Source: Microstegium vimineum (Eukaryota > Streptophyta > Magnoliopsida > Poales > Poaceae). From it: 64,000 bases of DNA. Both the position numbers and the translations under genes were made by a program. Below the pieces are notes generated by a model. That model saw nothing but the letters and a program-made list of their open reading frames with translations, ran no database searches and was not told where the DNA came from. The stretch is taken from positions 13,381,430 through 13,445,429 of the forward strand of contig CM039141.1 in assembly GCA_022036555.1 (NCBI GenBank). The letters are read 5' to 3'. Shown piece after piece: positions 45,061 through 56,876 of the stretch; the first letter of the stretch is position 1; each line of letters starts with the position of its first letter.

Positions 45061-48000
45061 GGCTTTGTTGGCGATTATTTTTTGCGGCTTGCTTTTCTAT
45101 TGGGGGAGTGGAGGACGCGAGCAAGAGGGAGGGAAGAGCGAGACGAGACGAGACGACACGACACGAGACGGGGTGGTGGTGGGAGTGGCCAGGCCGAGTG
45201 GGAGGAGGGAGTCAGAGACGACGACGAGACGAGAGGCCCGGCGCTTGGGGGCGGGTGGGCCGCTGCAGTAGGCTGTACGTACGCGCACTCGGCAGAGGCA
45301 GACGCAGACGCAGCAGCAAGCAGGGCCAGCCACAGCCAGGCAGGCAGGCAGGCTCCCGTCGCGTCGCACGCCACCGCGCCAAGCCGAAATGTCGCCGAGT
45401 GCCTACTTCGTACCAAGGAGGTGAAGCCCGATCCAAACCCGATCGCCTCCCATGCCGCCCCGCGACGCGAGGCTTGGCGCACGTGGTCGCCCCCGCCGCG
45501 GGTTTTATTACTGCTGTCCAACGGGCTGGGTCGGCCCAGTCATGGCCCTTTAGGCTGATTTTCGGGGCTGGTCAGGCTGGGCTCGCAACTCACCAGGTCG
45601 GGTCGTGCTCAGGCTAGGTCAAATTGTCGTACTTCGGGTCTGGTTGTCGTGCCTCGAGCTACATAAACATCTATAATTATGACCGTCGTCTCTCTCTCTC
45701 TTCAGTCGTTTGCTTTTTGGCTCTACTATCTATCTAGTGGTCTGGCCTTATTACTTCAAAGATCAAAGAGCGGGGCTCGAATCACACGCGGGCATGGCCA
45801 CACCGACGATGTCGTTCCGCTCGTCACCGACAAAGCAAAGCAGCTAGTGCCTTCTGCTTGGGTGAAGACGCCGATGCCTTTTGGGATGGGAAAGGAGTTA
45901 AGGTTATAGAGGATATGAGTTTTTAAAAAAAAACAGATAAGAGTTTATATATATTTGATTGGGGTATCCAGCTTTTAACGGGAATGCGGAATTTTTAGGG
46001 TCATGCCATGCTGCCCAATGTGCCGGGAGAGCAACCTAGGCATGGCCCTATCCATCGGGCCGCCCCGGGCTGGGCCGGTCCAAAACGCCATGCTTCGAGC
46101 GGGGTTGTGGTGCCTCGGGCTATATGGACATTTACGGGTGTGAGTGACTGCCCTCCCTCCCTTTTGGCCTTGCTTCAGAGATCCGAGAGCACCGGCAGAG
46201 CATAGCAGAGCGGCTACGCGCCTTTCTCTCCTTGGGTCCGGTGAAGTGTGAGCCTGTGACGGTGTGAGTGTGTGAGATGCTCATTGGATGGCGATGAGTG
46301 GTGGACGGTGGTCAATCAAGTCAAGTGGGCAAAAGCCAAGGGCAGGCCACGGAGAACGGATACCAAAAGGTTGATGCTGTCTACCTGGACACAGAGAGAA
46401 GTATGGGAGCGCGGCCTCGTGTGCATCCGCGCACTCGATAATCAACCTGTTCACTTGGTTTTTCAGCCGGTTTATCCAGTCGAAATAATGTTTTTCTCTC
46501 ACAAGAAATCAACCAGCAGTGAATAATTCTACAGAAACGGTACATAATTCTGACAAATGAACAGGCCAAATGAGGCCGGGAAAAACCGGTGGGTTTTGCT
46601 GCTGGTCGCCGCTGCCCCCGGGCCGGCCACCCCCTCTCTCCTCCCATGATCATCTGTGGCAGTGGCAGTGGCAGTGCCAGTGCGTGCGTGTGTCTGTCTC
46701 GCAGGCCCTCCTACCAGGCTACCACTACCAGCGAGCTGCGCGCGATACGTACTGTACGAGATGGGATCGGGAAAAGTCAGCAGCGATTTGATTTCAGTGC
46801 TCTCCAAGCCATAGCCAGGCAAGGCAAGGCAAGGCAAGGCAAGGCAAAGGCAGCCAGCCCTGCCCGACTTGTCGTGCGGGTGGTTGACCGACGCTGCAGT
46901 GCTCGTGAACCAGGCAGGCAGCGGCCCGTTGGCTCGTCGCGTTGCTTGCGGTTGATCTTCGGATGGGCTTCATGTTATTTTACCTGGGGTTGGGTTGGGT
47001 TTCGTGCGACCTGTAGCTGCCGTTGCAAGGCACCGCGTGTCCGCGCAGCCCCAAGGGCAGCTGTCTTGCCTGGGATCCTCCTGCCGGGCTGCCGCTGTGA
47101 ACGGAACGGGGAGTACGTGATGCACAAGGAACGCTGCTGCGAACTGCGATAGATGGCGTCCGGGGTTTCTGACCGATCCTGCGGCCTACCCTTTTGTGTT
47201 ACTTTTCTGTAGAGAGCAAATGTAGACGGTTCCTGATCACATGGTTAGGCCAGGATTTGATGCCTTCCTTTTGGGAGTATACTACCTGCTACTCCTAGCT
47301 TAGCTATATGCCGGGTAGTACACACTTATGTACAGTACTGTACGTACCTCATAAGGTTTTCTCCGTCGTTTTCTATCGCGTGTCATTTTCATTTGCCAAC
47401 TAGCTAATGAATGTAGTCACAAAAAAAAAAAAACTAGCTAATGAATGCCTCGGCATCCAAACACGCTTTGTTTCTCCAACACCATCGGAGCCATACTTTT
47501 TTTTCAAAAAAAAAAAGGAAAAATCTTTTTCGTGTGTGACTTCATCGTACGAAGATTTAGACGTTACTGCCTACTCATTATTATCTAAAGAGAAGTTTTG
47601 TATTGTTAACTTGTTAGATTAGATTCTTCGTGGTGGAACATACTCGCCCGACGCATTTTATTTTGAACTGATTCTCTCGGCTCCCGCTAAGCAATCGTCA
47701 TGCCGACTCAGCTTCTCCTAAGAAATGGTTTTGTTCATGAACGGAAAGTTGCTCCCATCTTGTAGAAGAAGATGATGTTTTGCATAAAAATTTGAATAAG
47801 ATTAGTGGTCAAATTTGAAGTTAAAAAAATCAAACGAACTCTAATTTAAAACGGAGGTCAATCTTGCCGGTCCTAAAGGCTAGTGATGTGGACACCTTTT
47901 CTTCTTCTCCTTCTTGTAGTGGGATGTGTTGATTTTATTTTTCTTTGGCATAGGCCCTAGGCCTTGTTACTTCCCCTAATTTATTAAATATAAACGGCAG

Positions 48001-48522
48001 GTCCCACCAGTTTACATTAAAAATGACAATCTGCATAAAAAGATACTAACGCTTATCATACTAAAATTGGGGAGGATCTAGGGGGCTGCAGCCCCCCTAT
48101 GGTCTCCGTACTCCATTAAATCTATATAAAAACCGTTTCTTTCTTCATTAAATTTTTTCAAAATTTACTCATTTTTTCATTAAATTTCTATAAAATTCAC
48201 TTATTTCTCTATTAAATCTCTATAAATTCTCCAAAATCTTCATTATTGATCATGATATTTATTACTTAGCTCCCCCTTAATCGCATCCTGGATTCGCCCA
48301 CTGTACTAAATAGTATTATTAAATTTATCGTGAAGTATATGTTTCTATAGAATATCTATTTAGAGATAAGTCGAGCTGATGTTATTTTTAATTGTTTTGT
48401 TATAAGATAAAAGCACTGTGCACAATTGATAAGTCAAACGAGTTACATTTTCATATGAGTTTACTTTAATAAAGGTAGTTTAAGTTTGTCCAGGCCTAGA
48501 ATTGCAACTTCTCTAGACGGCG
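45061..48522. other. Upstream region of the IDD gene and intergenic DNA
   Basis: 45061-45480 is GC-rich and probably promoter. A pair of diverged repeats lies at about 45520-45790 and 46020-46200. A GGCAA tandem array follows at about 46817-46848. From 47200 on the DNA is AT-rich, with poly-A/T runs at 47420 and 47500. No further gene was found. Confidence 0.45.
46817..46848. repeat. (GGCAA)n microsatellite
   Basis: AGGCA / GGCAA repeats run for about six units without interruption. It is a simple-sequence repeat with no coding role seen. Confidence 0.8.
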
Positions 48523-49855
48523 TGTCGGGTACAAAGGTAAGGGGTACCCTAAACGTGTGATAATCTAAAGCTCAACATAACAACCATTTTTAAGGCAAAA
48601 TCCAACCAGTCATTCGAACAATGGAGAAAGACCCATCAGGCAAAGGTCTGCCTCGCCAACAAAAATGACCAGTCATGGGCCGGCCCATTACTGGAAAAAC
48701 AGTACGCAGGATACCCCTCCGCCTCGACCTCAACTGACGGACAGGGGTCGAACGAACGACCCCTCTGCCTCGCCTCAACCCTCCGAATGACGGAAGATGG
48801 GTCGATCGAATCCCCCTCGACCTCAACCCCTCGACCCCGATTGACGGACAGGGGTCGAACGAACGACCCGCAAGCAGGAGGCTCGATCAGCTCACATACT
48901 CCCAGTATGGGGTAAAGAGAATCCAATGCGCCTACCTGCTCCGCCTAATGCCATGGGCGCCCACTACCACGGTCAAATCCATCAACTCGTCGCTCATGCC
49001 CGGGACCTCCGTCAACCGTGTGGCCGCTGTAGCCACATCGCAGGTACGGAATCCAGAGGCACCCCCTCGAGCCATGAACAGGACAGCCCTCGACTGTGTC
49101 TTCAGGGATACGACAGGGTCATGCTGGCCTCGACCCCCCTCGACCAGGGGGCTCGACCATCGTCTCCAACCGCTCCGGCATGGCTCCTGTCCAGTCCGTC
49201 CCGCATCAACTGTGGGGCTCGTACCCATCTACAGAAGGCCAACCGTACTGCGCCATGCTATACGGCGGTATCCAGTCTGCTATCACCATGTCCTGAACAC
49301 CGGAAGGACGGGAAGGCCACGTCGCTATAGCGATCGACGTCCCACCGCAAGCATGGCGTCGCGGACACCTCTCCCATGCCTCTACGGTCTAGGATCTCTG
49401 TACTCTCAGGCCTCCCCTTGATCTATAAAAGGGGACGCTGGGATAGAAGAAGGGGCATGCGCATTCGTATCGGCTCACGCATTCGGACATCAGAGATCTC
49501 TCAACGAACCGAGACATCAGCTCTGACCCGCATACACCAAGTGCCAAGTCGCACACACCACACCCGATTGCTTGATCGACACCTCAAGCAATCCACCAGT
49601 TCACCTAGGATAGCCTTGCTAGTCCTAGGCTTCAGCTCACTCTGAGCACCCCCGTGTAAACCTGCTTGTACCCCCCCTGTACGAGCACTTCAGTGCAAGA
49701 TAATACAATCCATCCTCCCCCGCTGGACGTAGTGTCTTCTTTGCCCGAACTAGGATAAACCTTGTGTTCTTCTTGCATCACATCCGGGAGAGGGAGCACG
49801 CAATATACAAATTTACTAGTTGGTGGTCTTGACCCCCTGGATCATAACACCGACA
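48523..49855 (+). repeat. 5' LTR of Gypsy element 2
   Basis: TGTCGGGTAC...ACACCGACA, matching 62323-63699. It carries two copies of a GGGGTCGAACGAACGACC motif against three in the 3' LTR. A TATA box is at 49434-49441. Confidence 0.92.
49434..49441 (+). promoter_or_regulatory. TATA box of the 5' LTR, element 2
   Basis: CTATAAAAGGGG is an almost canonical TATA box about 420 bases before the LTR end, so the element RNA probably starts near 49470. The same box is at 63261-63268 in the 3' LTR. Confidence 0.65.
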
Positions 49856-49856
49856 G

Positions 49857-49876
49857 TTGGCGCGCCAGGTAGGGGG
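49857..49876 (+). promoter_or_regulatory. Primer-binding site, element 2
   Basis: TTGGCGCGCCAGGTAGGGGG begins two bases after the LTR. This is the usual place and form of a tRNA primer site in Gypsy elements; the tRNA was not identified. Confidence 0.7.
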
Positions 49877-50222
49877 TTTTGCGTGTCGATCAACTCCGAA
49901 CTACTCTCCCAGATAGATTCCACGACCCCATCACTTCCATTCTCCACCATGATCTGGTTTGGGAGCCTAGAGTTCATTTCCACGGGCCACGGCCACGACA
50001 TGGTCCTACTCTCAGGTAGTGGCATGGATAGCAGCAGCTCCGGTATGTCGGGGCCAAGGAGGAACAGACGACGGTCCCACCACTCGTGCCTCTCGCCTGT
50101 GACCAGGGGAGGCGTGAACGACGCTGCCGCACTCTTCACCGCACGGATTCCGAGACACTGGACGCCATCTCCCCGGTCCCGGCTGGTGACACAGTTCCTC
50201 TCTTCGGGGGCCTGTTTGACCC

Positions 50223-51780
50223 ATGCTTGCGGGTCGGGGCGGGTACCTCGCCGGGTCTGACCTTGGATTTGCCATACCGTCATCTCGGAGTGTCCCCGTG
50301 GCCTCTCTGACGTACTCAGCCACGCCGCCGCGCAACCTGCTTCCACATGGGCTCTACAACAACGCCAGATTCTGTTCTGCTTTTGTAGGCTCGCAGATGC
50401 AGGCACGTTACGGGTCCTCAGGGAACCTGCTACGTGCGACGACTGACCTCGTCAGCACCCCTCCACCAGATGAGCGCCCGGTGCCACGGCGAGCCCCGAC
50501 CCTAGGTTACTACACCTGGGGCACGCTACAACGACAACTGGAGGAGGAGCGTAGGGGATCTTTCCCCAACTTCTACCAGGGCAACCCCGACTCAGACTCC
50601 CCCGATGAGGATTACGATCCCACGCGGGAGTGCTTCCACCTCATCGAGTCGGTCGACTCCCAGGATGAGACCACCGACGCCGCAGTTGCGAGTGCGGGAG
50701 GAGGAGGGCGCAACGCTACTCCGTCGCGAGACGCCCCCCCCCTCCCGATTCCAGGCGAAGCTGGTCCACCTCAGGATGCCCAAATCGCGCAAGTCAGAGA
50801 GCTGCTCGCCAAGGTTGAGGAGGAGCGCCTACGGCTCCAACAGCTCGAGCATGCCCTCGAGCAAGATCGCGGGCGGTCATCGGATGGAGGGGCCCGCAAG
50901 CGGGCTCGGGATGTCCATCGACAGATCGTCAACGAAGGGGCGAACGAGCGCCACGTCTACAACCGCGCTAGCCAGAATGTCGTGGCAGCCGCGATGCTTC
51001 TCCGCGACATGCCGGCACCCTCGACGCCCCGGGCGCAATGCATCAGGGATGAAATCCAGGGGCTTCTCCAAACCGCGGCCGTACAGTAGGCGGAGAGCTC
51101 AGCCTCAAGGTGCAGAGGAGCTGCCTCCAAACAGTGAGACATGCCCCCTCGACAAGATCGAGAGGTATCTGTCCACCAAGACAAGGCGCCCCAAGGCGGA
51201 GCGGAGCGGCAACCAGTTCGAGACCGCATCCTCGACAATCGACAACCGCGAGACGCATGACACGACATCAACGACAACAAACGACGCCGACACGGTGACG
51301 CTGAGGCTCGAGGTTACAGTGCTCATTGAGGTGGGCGCTACGACAGTGATGAGGATCGACGTCGATCTCCGGAACCACCAGGGCCACGAGTCTTTGGCAG
51401 GACCATCCGGCAAACCACCTTGCCTGTTCGTTTCCGTCCACCCACCAGCCTGGTCAGGTACAACGGCGAAACCAAGCCGGATCTCTGGCTTGCTGATTTC
51501 AGGCTAGCATGTCAGCTAGGAGGAGCCGACAACGACCACGTCATCATTCGGCAACTCCCGCTCTTCCTCTCCGACACCGCTCGAAGATGGCTCGAGGAAC
51601 TCCCCCCGGGCTTGATCCATGGCTGGCCCGACCTGGTCAGGATCTTCGAGGGGAACTTCAAGGGCACCTATGTGCGGCCAGGAAACTCCTGGGATCTCCG
51701 CAGGTGCAAGCAGAAGCCTGGGGAGACCCCCGTGACTTCACCCGCCGCTTCTCCAAGCAACGCACCGAGCTGACCCACAT
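50223..51780 (+). pseudogene. Gag, N-terminal and capsid part (frameshifted), element 2
   Basis: 50223-51089 encodes an N-terminal region with a short coiled coil (VRELLAKVEEERLRLQQLEH) and ends in a TAG after QTAAVQ. The capsid-like core continues in another frame at 51420-51730 (KPDLWLADFRLACQLGG ... ARRWLEELPPG), typical of retrotransposon Gag. It then changes frame again near 51735. Gag would form the particle around the element RNA. The breaks mean no full Gag is made from this copy without recoding. Confidence 0.75.
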
Positions 51781-53098
51781 CTCCGACCACGATGTCATCA
51801 CGGCATTCATCGCCGGGACAACCTGCAAGGAGTTGGTGCGGGAGCTGGGACGGGACACCCCCAAAACCACCAATGAGCTCATGGACATCGTCGCCAACTA
51901 CGCAGCCGGCGACGAAGCCGTTGGAGCGTTCTTCTACGCATCCCCAGACAAGGGGAAGGCCAAGGTGGACGAGACCGGGGGCTCGAATAGTGGGCCCAAG
52001 AGGAACAACAACAACAACAACAAGAACCGGCCGGGTCGACCTGACGTCGATCCCGATGATCTTGTCGTTGTTGTAGACAAAAGGAAGCATCGCGGTCCCC
52101 CGCCCGAGGGGGGCGTCTTCGACAAGATGTTGAAGGAGCCCTGCCCCTATCACAAGGGACCGGCCAACCACAACCTCGAGGATTGTCGCATGCTTAAGAA
52201 GTACTTCGACTCTCTCGGCATCAAGAAAGACGACGACAAGGAAGACCCACCCTGCGACCTTCATGTCAAGGGCGATGGCAAAAAAGGGGGCTTCCCCGAG
52301 ATTCACGACTGCTACATGATCTGCGGGGGATCCTCGACTCGACTTAGTGTGCGTCAGCGAAAGAGGGAGCGTCGAGAAGTCTTTTCCGTTCGAGCCCAGG
52401 CTCATCGATACCTCGACTGGTTCCACACGCCGATCACCTTCGACCAGAACGACCACCTCGAGCACGTCCCCAACGCAGGGGTCTACCCACTCATCGTCGA
52501 CCCGATCATACTCAACACCCGCCTCACCAAGGTACTTATGGATGGGGGAAGCAGCCTCAACATCATCTACGCCGAGACCCTCGACCTCCTAGGGATCCCG
52601 AGGACCATGCTCCTGCCCAGCGCAGGGGGATTCCACGGGATCGTTCCAGGGAAGAAGGCACTCCCGATCGGCCGCGTCAAGCTACCCGTCTGCTTCGGTA
52701 CCCCCTCGAACTTCTGGAAGGAAGATCTGGCCTTTGAGGTGGTCGCGTTCCATGGCATCTACCACGCCATCATCAGTCGACCGGGGTACGCCAAGTTCAT
52801 GGCGATCCCGAACTACATTTACCTCAAGCTGAAGATGCCAGGGCCCAAGGGGGTCATTACCGTCGACACCTCCTACGAGAACGCCTACGACTGCGACGTC
52901 GAGTGCGTGGAAAACGCCGAGGCGGTCGAGGAGTCATCCATCCTCGCGGCCCTCGACGACTTCTCCAAGGAGATCCCCGACCCCAAGCGGCACGCTGACA
53001 ACTTCAAGGCTGCGGAGGACACCAAGATCATCCCGCTCGACCTCGGCCACGCGGATGGGAAGGCGCTGACGATCAGCGCCACCCTCGAGCCCAAATAG
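51735..53098 (+). pseudogene. Gag C-terminus and aspartic protease, element 2
   Basis: This is the coding part of one frame that stays open from 51509 to a TAG at 53096-53098. It starts with the rest of the capsid (FTRRFSKQRTELTHISDHD) and has a CPYHKGPANHNLEDC zinc-knuckle-like segment. The retropepsin site is DGGSS (52541-52555) in VLMDGGSSLNIIYAETL, where Gly replaces the usual Thr/Ser of the D(T/S)G triad; related Tat elements often show this too, as I recall. The TAG falls just before the reverse transcriptase, where related elements read on. Confidence 0.78.
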
Positions 53099-54495
53099 GA
53101 AGTCGTGCTCATCGACTTTCTCCGCGCGAATGCTGACGTGTTTGCATGGAGTCCCTCGGATATGCCGGGCATTCCAAGGGATGTCGCCGAGCACTCCTTG
53201 GACATCCGGGTCGGATCCAAACCGGTGAAGCAACGGCTGTGCCGCTTCGACGAGGAGAAGCACAGAATCATCGAGGAGGAGGTCGACAAGCTTCTGAAGG
53301 CCGGATTCATCAAGGAGGTACATCATCCCGAGTGGTTAGCAAATCCTGTACTTATCAAGAAAAAGAATGGAAAGGATAGAATGTGCGTAGACTACACTAG
53401 TTTAAATAAAGCATGTCCTAAGGTTCCTTTTCCATTACCACGTATTGATCAAATAGTAGATTCCACTGCGGGGTGTGAAACTCTCTCCTTTCTTGATGCA
53501 TATTCTGGCTATCACCAAATAAAGATGAAGGAGTCCGATCAGCTCACGACTTCCTTCATCACCCCCTTTGGCATGTTTTGCTACCTCACTATGCCCTTCG
53601 GTTTGCGAAACGCCGGGGCCACATATCAACGATGCATGCTCCATGTCTTTGGAAAACATATAGGGCCAATCGTCGAGGCCTACGTCGATGACATCATGTT
53701 CAAATCCAAGAAAGTCGAGAACCTAGTCGGGGACCTTGAGATCGCGTTTGGGTGCCTCAGGGAAAATCACATAAAGCTAAACCCAGAGAAGTGTGTCTTC
53801 GGGGTCCCTCGAGGCATGCTCCTAGGGTACATAGTTTCCCAACGCGGGATCGAGGCTAACCCTGAGAAGGTAACCGCAGTCACTAGGATGGGCCCGATCA
53901 ACAATCTTAAGGGCATACAAAGGGCCACAGGGTGCTTCGCTGCCCTCAGCCGGTTCATCTCACGGCTCGGGGAGAAAGCACTTCCCCTTTATTGCCTCCT
54001 CAAAAAAACAGAACACTTCACATGGACCGTCGAGGTCGAGGAGTCGCTCTCCAAACTCAAAGCCTTACTCACCTCGCCACCTATCTTGGTTCCCCCAAGC
54101 CCAGCCGAGCCCCTCTTACTCTATGTTGCAGCAACTACCCAGGTAGTCAGCGCTGCCATAGTAGTCGAGAGGGCAGGAGAGGGACATGCCCTGCTGGTTC
54201 AGAGGTCCGTTCACTTCATAAGCGAGGTGCTCTCAGAAACCAAAGTGAGATACCCCACATTCAGAAGCTGTTGTATGCCATCTTCCTCACTCGGCGCAAG
54301 CTCCAACACTATTTCCTGGGCCACCCGGTTACTGTGGTCTCGTCTTTCCCCCTCGGGGAGATAATCCAGAACCGGGAGGCGTCTGGAAGAATCATCAAGT
54401 GGTCGGTCGAGCTCATGGGGGAAAACTCTCTCCTACTCCTCTTGGAAGGCCACCAAGTCTCAGGTTTTGGCAGACTTCATTGCAGAATGGACTGA
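53099..54495 (+). pseudogene. Reverse transcriptase, element 2
   Basis: The frame after the TAG encodes FAWSPSDMPGIP, KKNGKDRMCVDYTSLNKACP, SFLDAYSGYHQI, the catalytic YVDDIM (53691-53702) and the thumb and connection up to VRYP near 54262. There the frame changes, and IQKLLYAIFLTRRKLQHYF continues in the next frame to about 54480. A single-base indel explains the change. The enzyme copies element RNA into DNA in the particle. The sequence fits the Tat branch of Gypsy. Confidence 0.88.
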
Positions 54496-55267
54496 TACCC
54501 AACTACCCCCGGCGCAGGTTCAGGCCGAGCTCTGGATCATGTACTTCGACGGATCGTTGATGAAGATGGGGGCAGGCGCCGGATTGCTGTTCATATCACC
54601 CTCAGGGGTCCACATGTGCTATGTCATCCGCCTCCACTTCCCCGCCTCCAACAACGTAGCCGAGTACGAGGCCCTCGTCAACGGTCTGCGCATCGCCATC
54701 GAGCTCGGAGTTCGACGCCTCGATGTTCGGGGGGACTCGCAGTTGGTAATTGACCAAGTGATGAAAGACACGAGTTGCCACGGCCCCAAGATGGAAGCCT
54801 ACTGCAAGGAGGTCCATAAGCTGGAGGACAAATTCTATGGCCTCGAGCTCAACCAAGTCGCCCGCCGGTACAACGAAGCTGATGACGAGCTAGCCAAAAT
54901 CGCGTCTACCCGAGGCACGGTTCCTCCCAACGTCTTCTCGAGGGACCTTCACAAGCCGTCCGTCGAGCTAGGCTCGGGGGCTCCTGCCCTCAAGCAAGGG
55001 GTCGACCCTTCCTCCTCGACCGATCCTCCCTCGAACGGAGGAGAGGTCATGGAGATCGACGAAACAACCGCAACACCAACCCCCTCGATGGACTGGCGCA
55101 CACCCTACCTTGAGTATCTGATACGGGCGAGCTCCCAGAGGACCGCACCGAAGCCCGACGCGCCAAAACCTACGTCTTGTATGGGGATGGCTGCGAGCTG
55201 TATCGACGCAGCCCTACCGGTGTACTTCAACGTTGCCTTACCCTCGAGGAGGGGAGGGCACTACTAA
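54467..55267 (+). pseudogene. RNase H and linker, element 2
   Basis: ADFIAEW leads into RNase H: YFDGSLMKMGAGAG (first Asp), NVAEYEALVNGL (Glu), RGDSQLVIDQV (Asp) and YNEADDELA (last Asp), so the four acidic catalytic residues are present. A Ser/Pro/Thr-rich linker follows; the frame is lost at about 55180, just before the integrase zinc-binding region. It would degrade the RNA strand of the hybrid. Confidence 0.85.
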
Positions 55268-56321
55268 AGAACCTACACTCGGGGGCTTGCGGCCACCACG
55301 CGGCGCCAAGAACGCTGGTAGGAAACGCCTTTCAACAAGGCTTCTACTGGCCGACAGTCGTCGCCGATGCTACCAAACTTGTTCGATCTTGCAAGGGATG
55401 CCAATTCTACGCCAGGTAGAGCCACCTACCCGCCCAAGCTCTTCAGATGATACCCATAACTTAGCCATTCGTAGTATGGGGGCTCGACATGGTCGGCCCC
55501 CTGAAGAAAACAAAAGGTGGCCACACCCACCTCCTCGTGGCCATAGACAAGTTCTCAAAATGGATCAAGGCTCGACCCATCGCCAACATTCAATCTCGAC
55601 AAGCTGTGTTGTTCTTCACCGACATCGTCCACCGCTTCGGGGTCCCCAACGACATCATCACCGACAACGGCACGCAGTTCACCGGCCAAAAGTTCGTGGA
55701 CTTCTGTGACCACCACAACATCAAGTTGAACTGGTCTGCGGTCGCCCACCCTCTAACTAACAGCCAGGTCGAGCGCGCCAATAGTATGGTTTTGCAGGGC
55801 CTCAAGCCAAGGATCTTTGACTGGCTAAACAAACACGGCAAGAGATGGGTCGATGGGCTGCCCTCTGTCCAATGGAGTCTTAGAACAACCCCAAGTCGAG
55901 CTACAGGGTTCTCCCCGTTCTTCTTGGTCTACGGGTCCGAGGCCGTCCTCCCCACTGACCTCGAGTACGGGTCCCCTCGATTAAAGGCCTACAACGAGCA
56001 AGCCAACGCAGCAGCCCGAGAGGACTCCCTCGACCAGCTCGAGAAGCCCGGGACACGGCCCTCTTCAAGTCAGCAAGGTACCAGCAGACGCAACGGCGCT
56101 ACCATGACAAGCACAAACGCAAAAGGGACCTCGACGTCAGCGACCTCGTACTGCGCCGCCAACAAAGCAACAAGGGGTGTCACAAGCTGACGCCACCTTG
56201 GGAAGGACCCTTCATTGTGGCAGAGATACTAAAGCCAGTGACTTACAAGCGGAAGAACAGCAAGGGCGAGATCCTCACCAACGCATGGAACATCGAACAA
56301 CTACGTCGCTTCTACCCCTAA
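55177..56321 (+). pseudogene. Integrase, element 2
   Basis: 55177-55419 holds the zinc-binding part (H...GACGHH, CKGCQFYAR) and ends in a TAG. 55489-56050 holds the catalytic core with Asp in AIDKFSKWI, Asp in ITDNGTQFTG and Glu in QVERANSM. Beyond about 56050 the frame changes again, and the protein end (LRRFYP and TAA at 56319-56321) is read in another phase. No chromodomain is seen. Confidence 0.85.
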
Positions 56322-56876
56322 GGCCTCGAGGTCTCGTACATTTTCCGCATTATGTACACTTATCGCATTATGAATGAATAAAATGTTCTCGAAATACATT
56401 TCACATTCGTTCATAACTTTGAGGTAGCCTCGACTCTGCTCCTGCAAAGTCAAGCCTCCCTCGGGGGCTGACAGGGGGGGACCCCCTCCTAAGTCCTCTA
56501 AAAACTCGAACGTTTTTTCAAAACTCAGCACTTCTCTTTCCACCTTTGCCCCGAGTACGCTTCTTAGCTAAGTAAAAACGCCTCGAACTCCCTAAGGGTC
56601 GAGAGCCAACGAGCCGGGGACTCTCCCACGCCTCAGGGCTACGGTACCCCCACTCGCTCCCCCCTCGAGGGATACGAGCGTGCGTCTAACACTTAGTCTA
56701 AAAGCAACAACTCAGGCAAAGAAAGATAGAGATGGCTCGAGAGATAAAAACACTTAGATGCACCCCGAATAAAATGCATTAAAGTTAGAAAGCCTCCAGG
56801 GGTTCGACATCATATTGTCACAAAAACTAATCTATTACATGGACCTTCTTGTCCAGATTTGGCTCATAGGCCTCGA
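56322..56876 (+). other. Spacer between the converging pol and antisense gene
   Basis: No coding region. It lies between the stop of pol and the stop of the minus-strand gene, so both 3' UTRs probably overlap here. Confidence 0.5.

Noticed and set aside
43393..45617. Several long plus-strand open frames opposite the IDD gene (up to 223 codons)
   Set aside because: They are complements of the GC-rich IDD exons and leader; none has a known domain, and the minus-strand exons have splice sites and conserved motifs.
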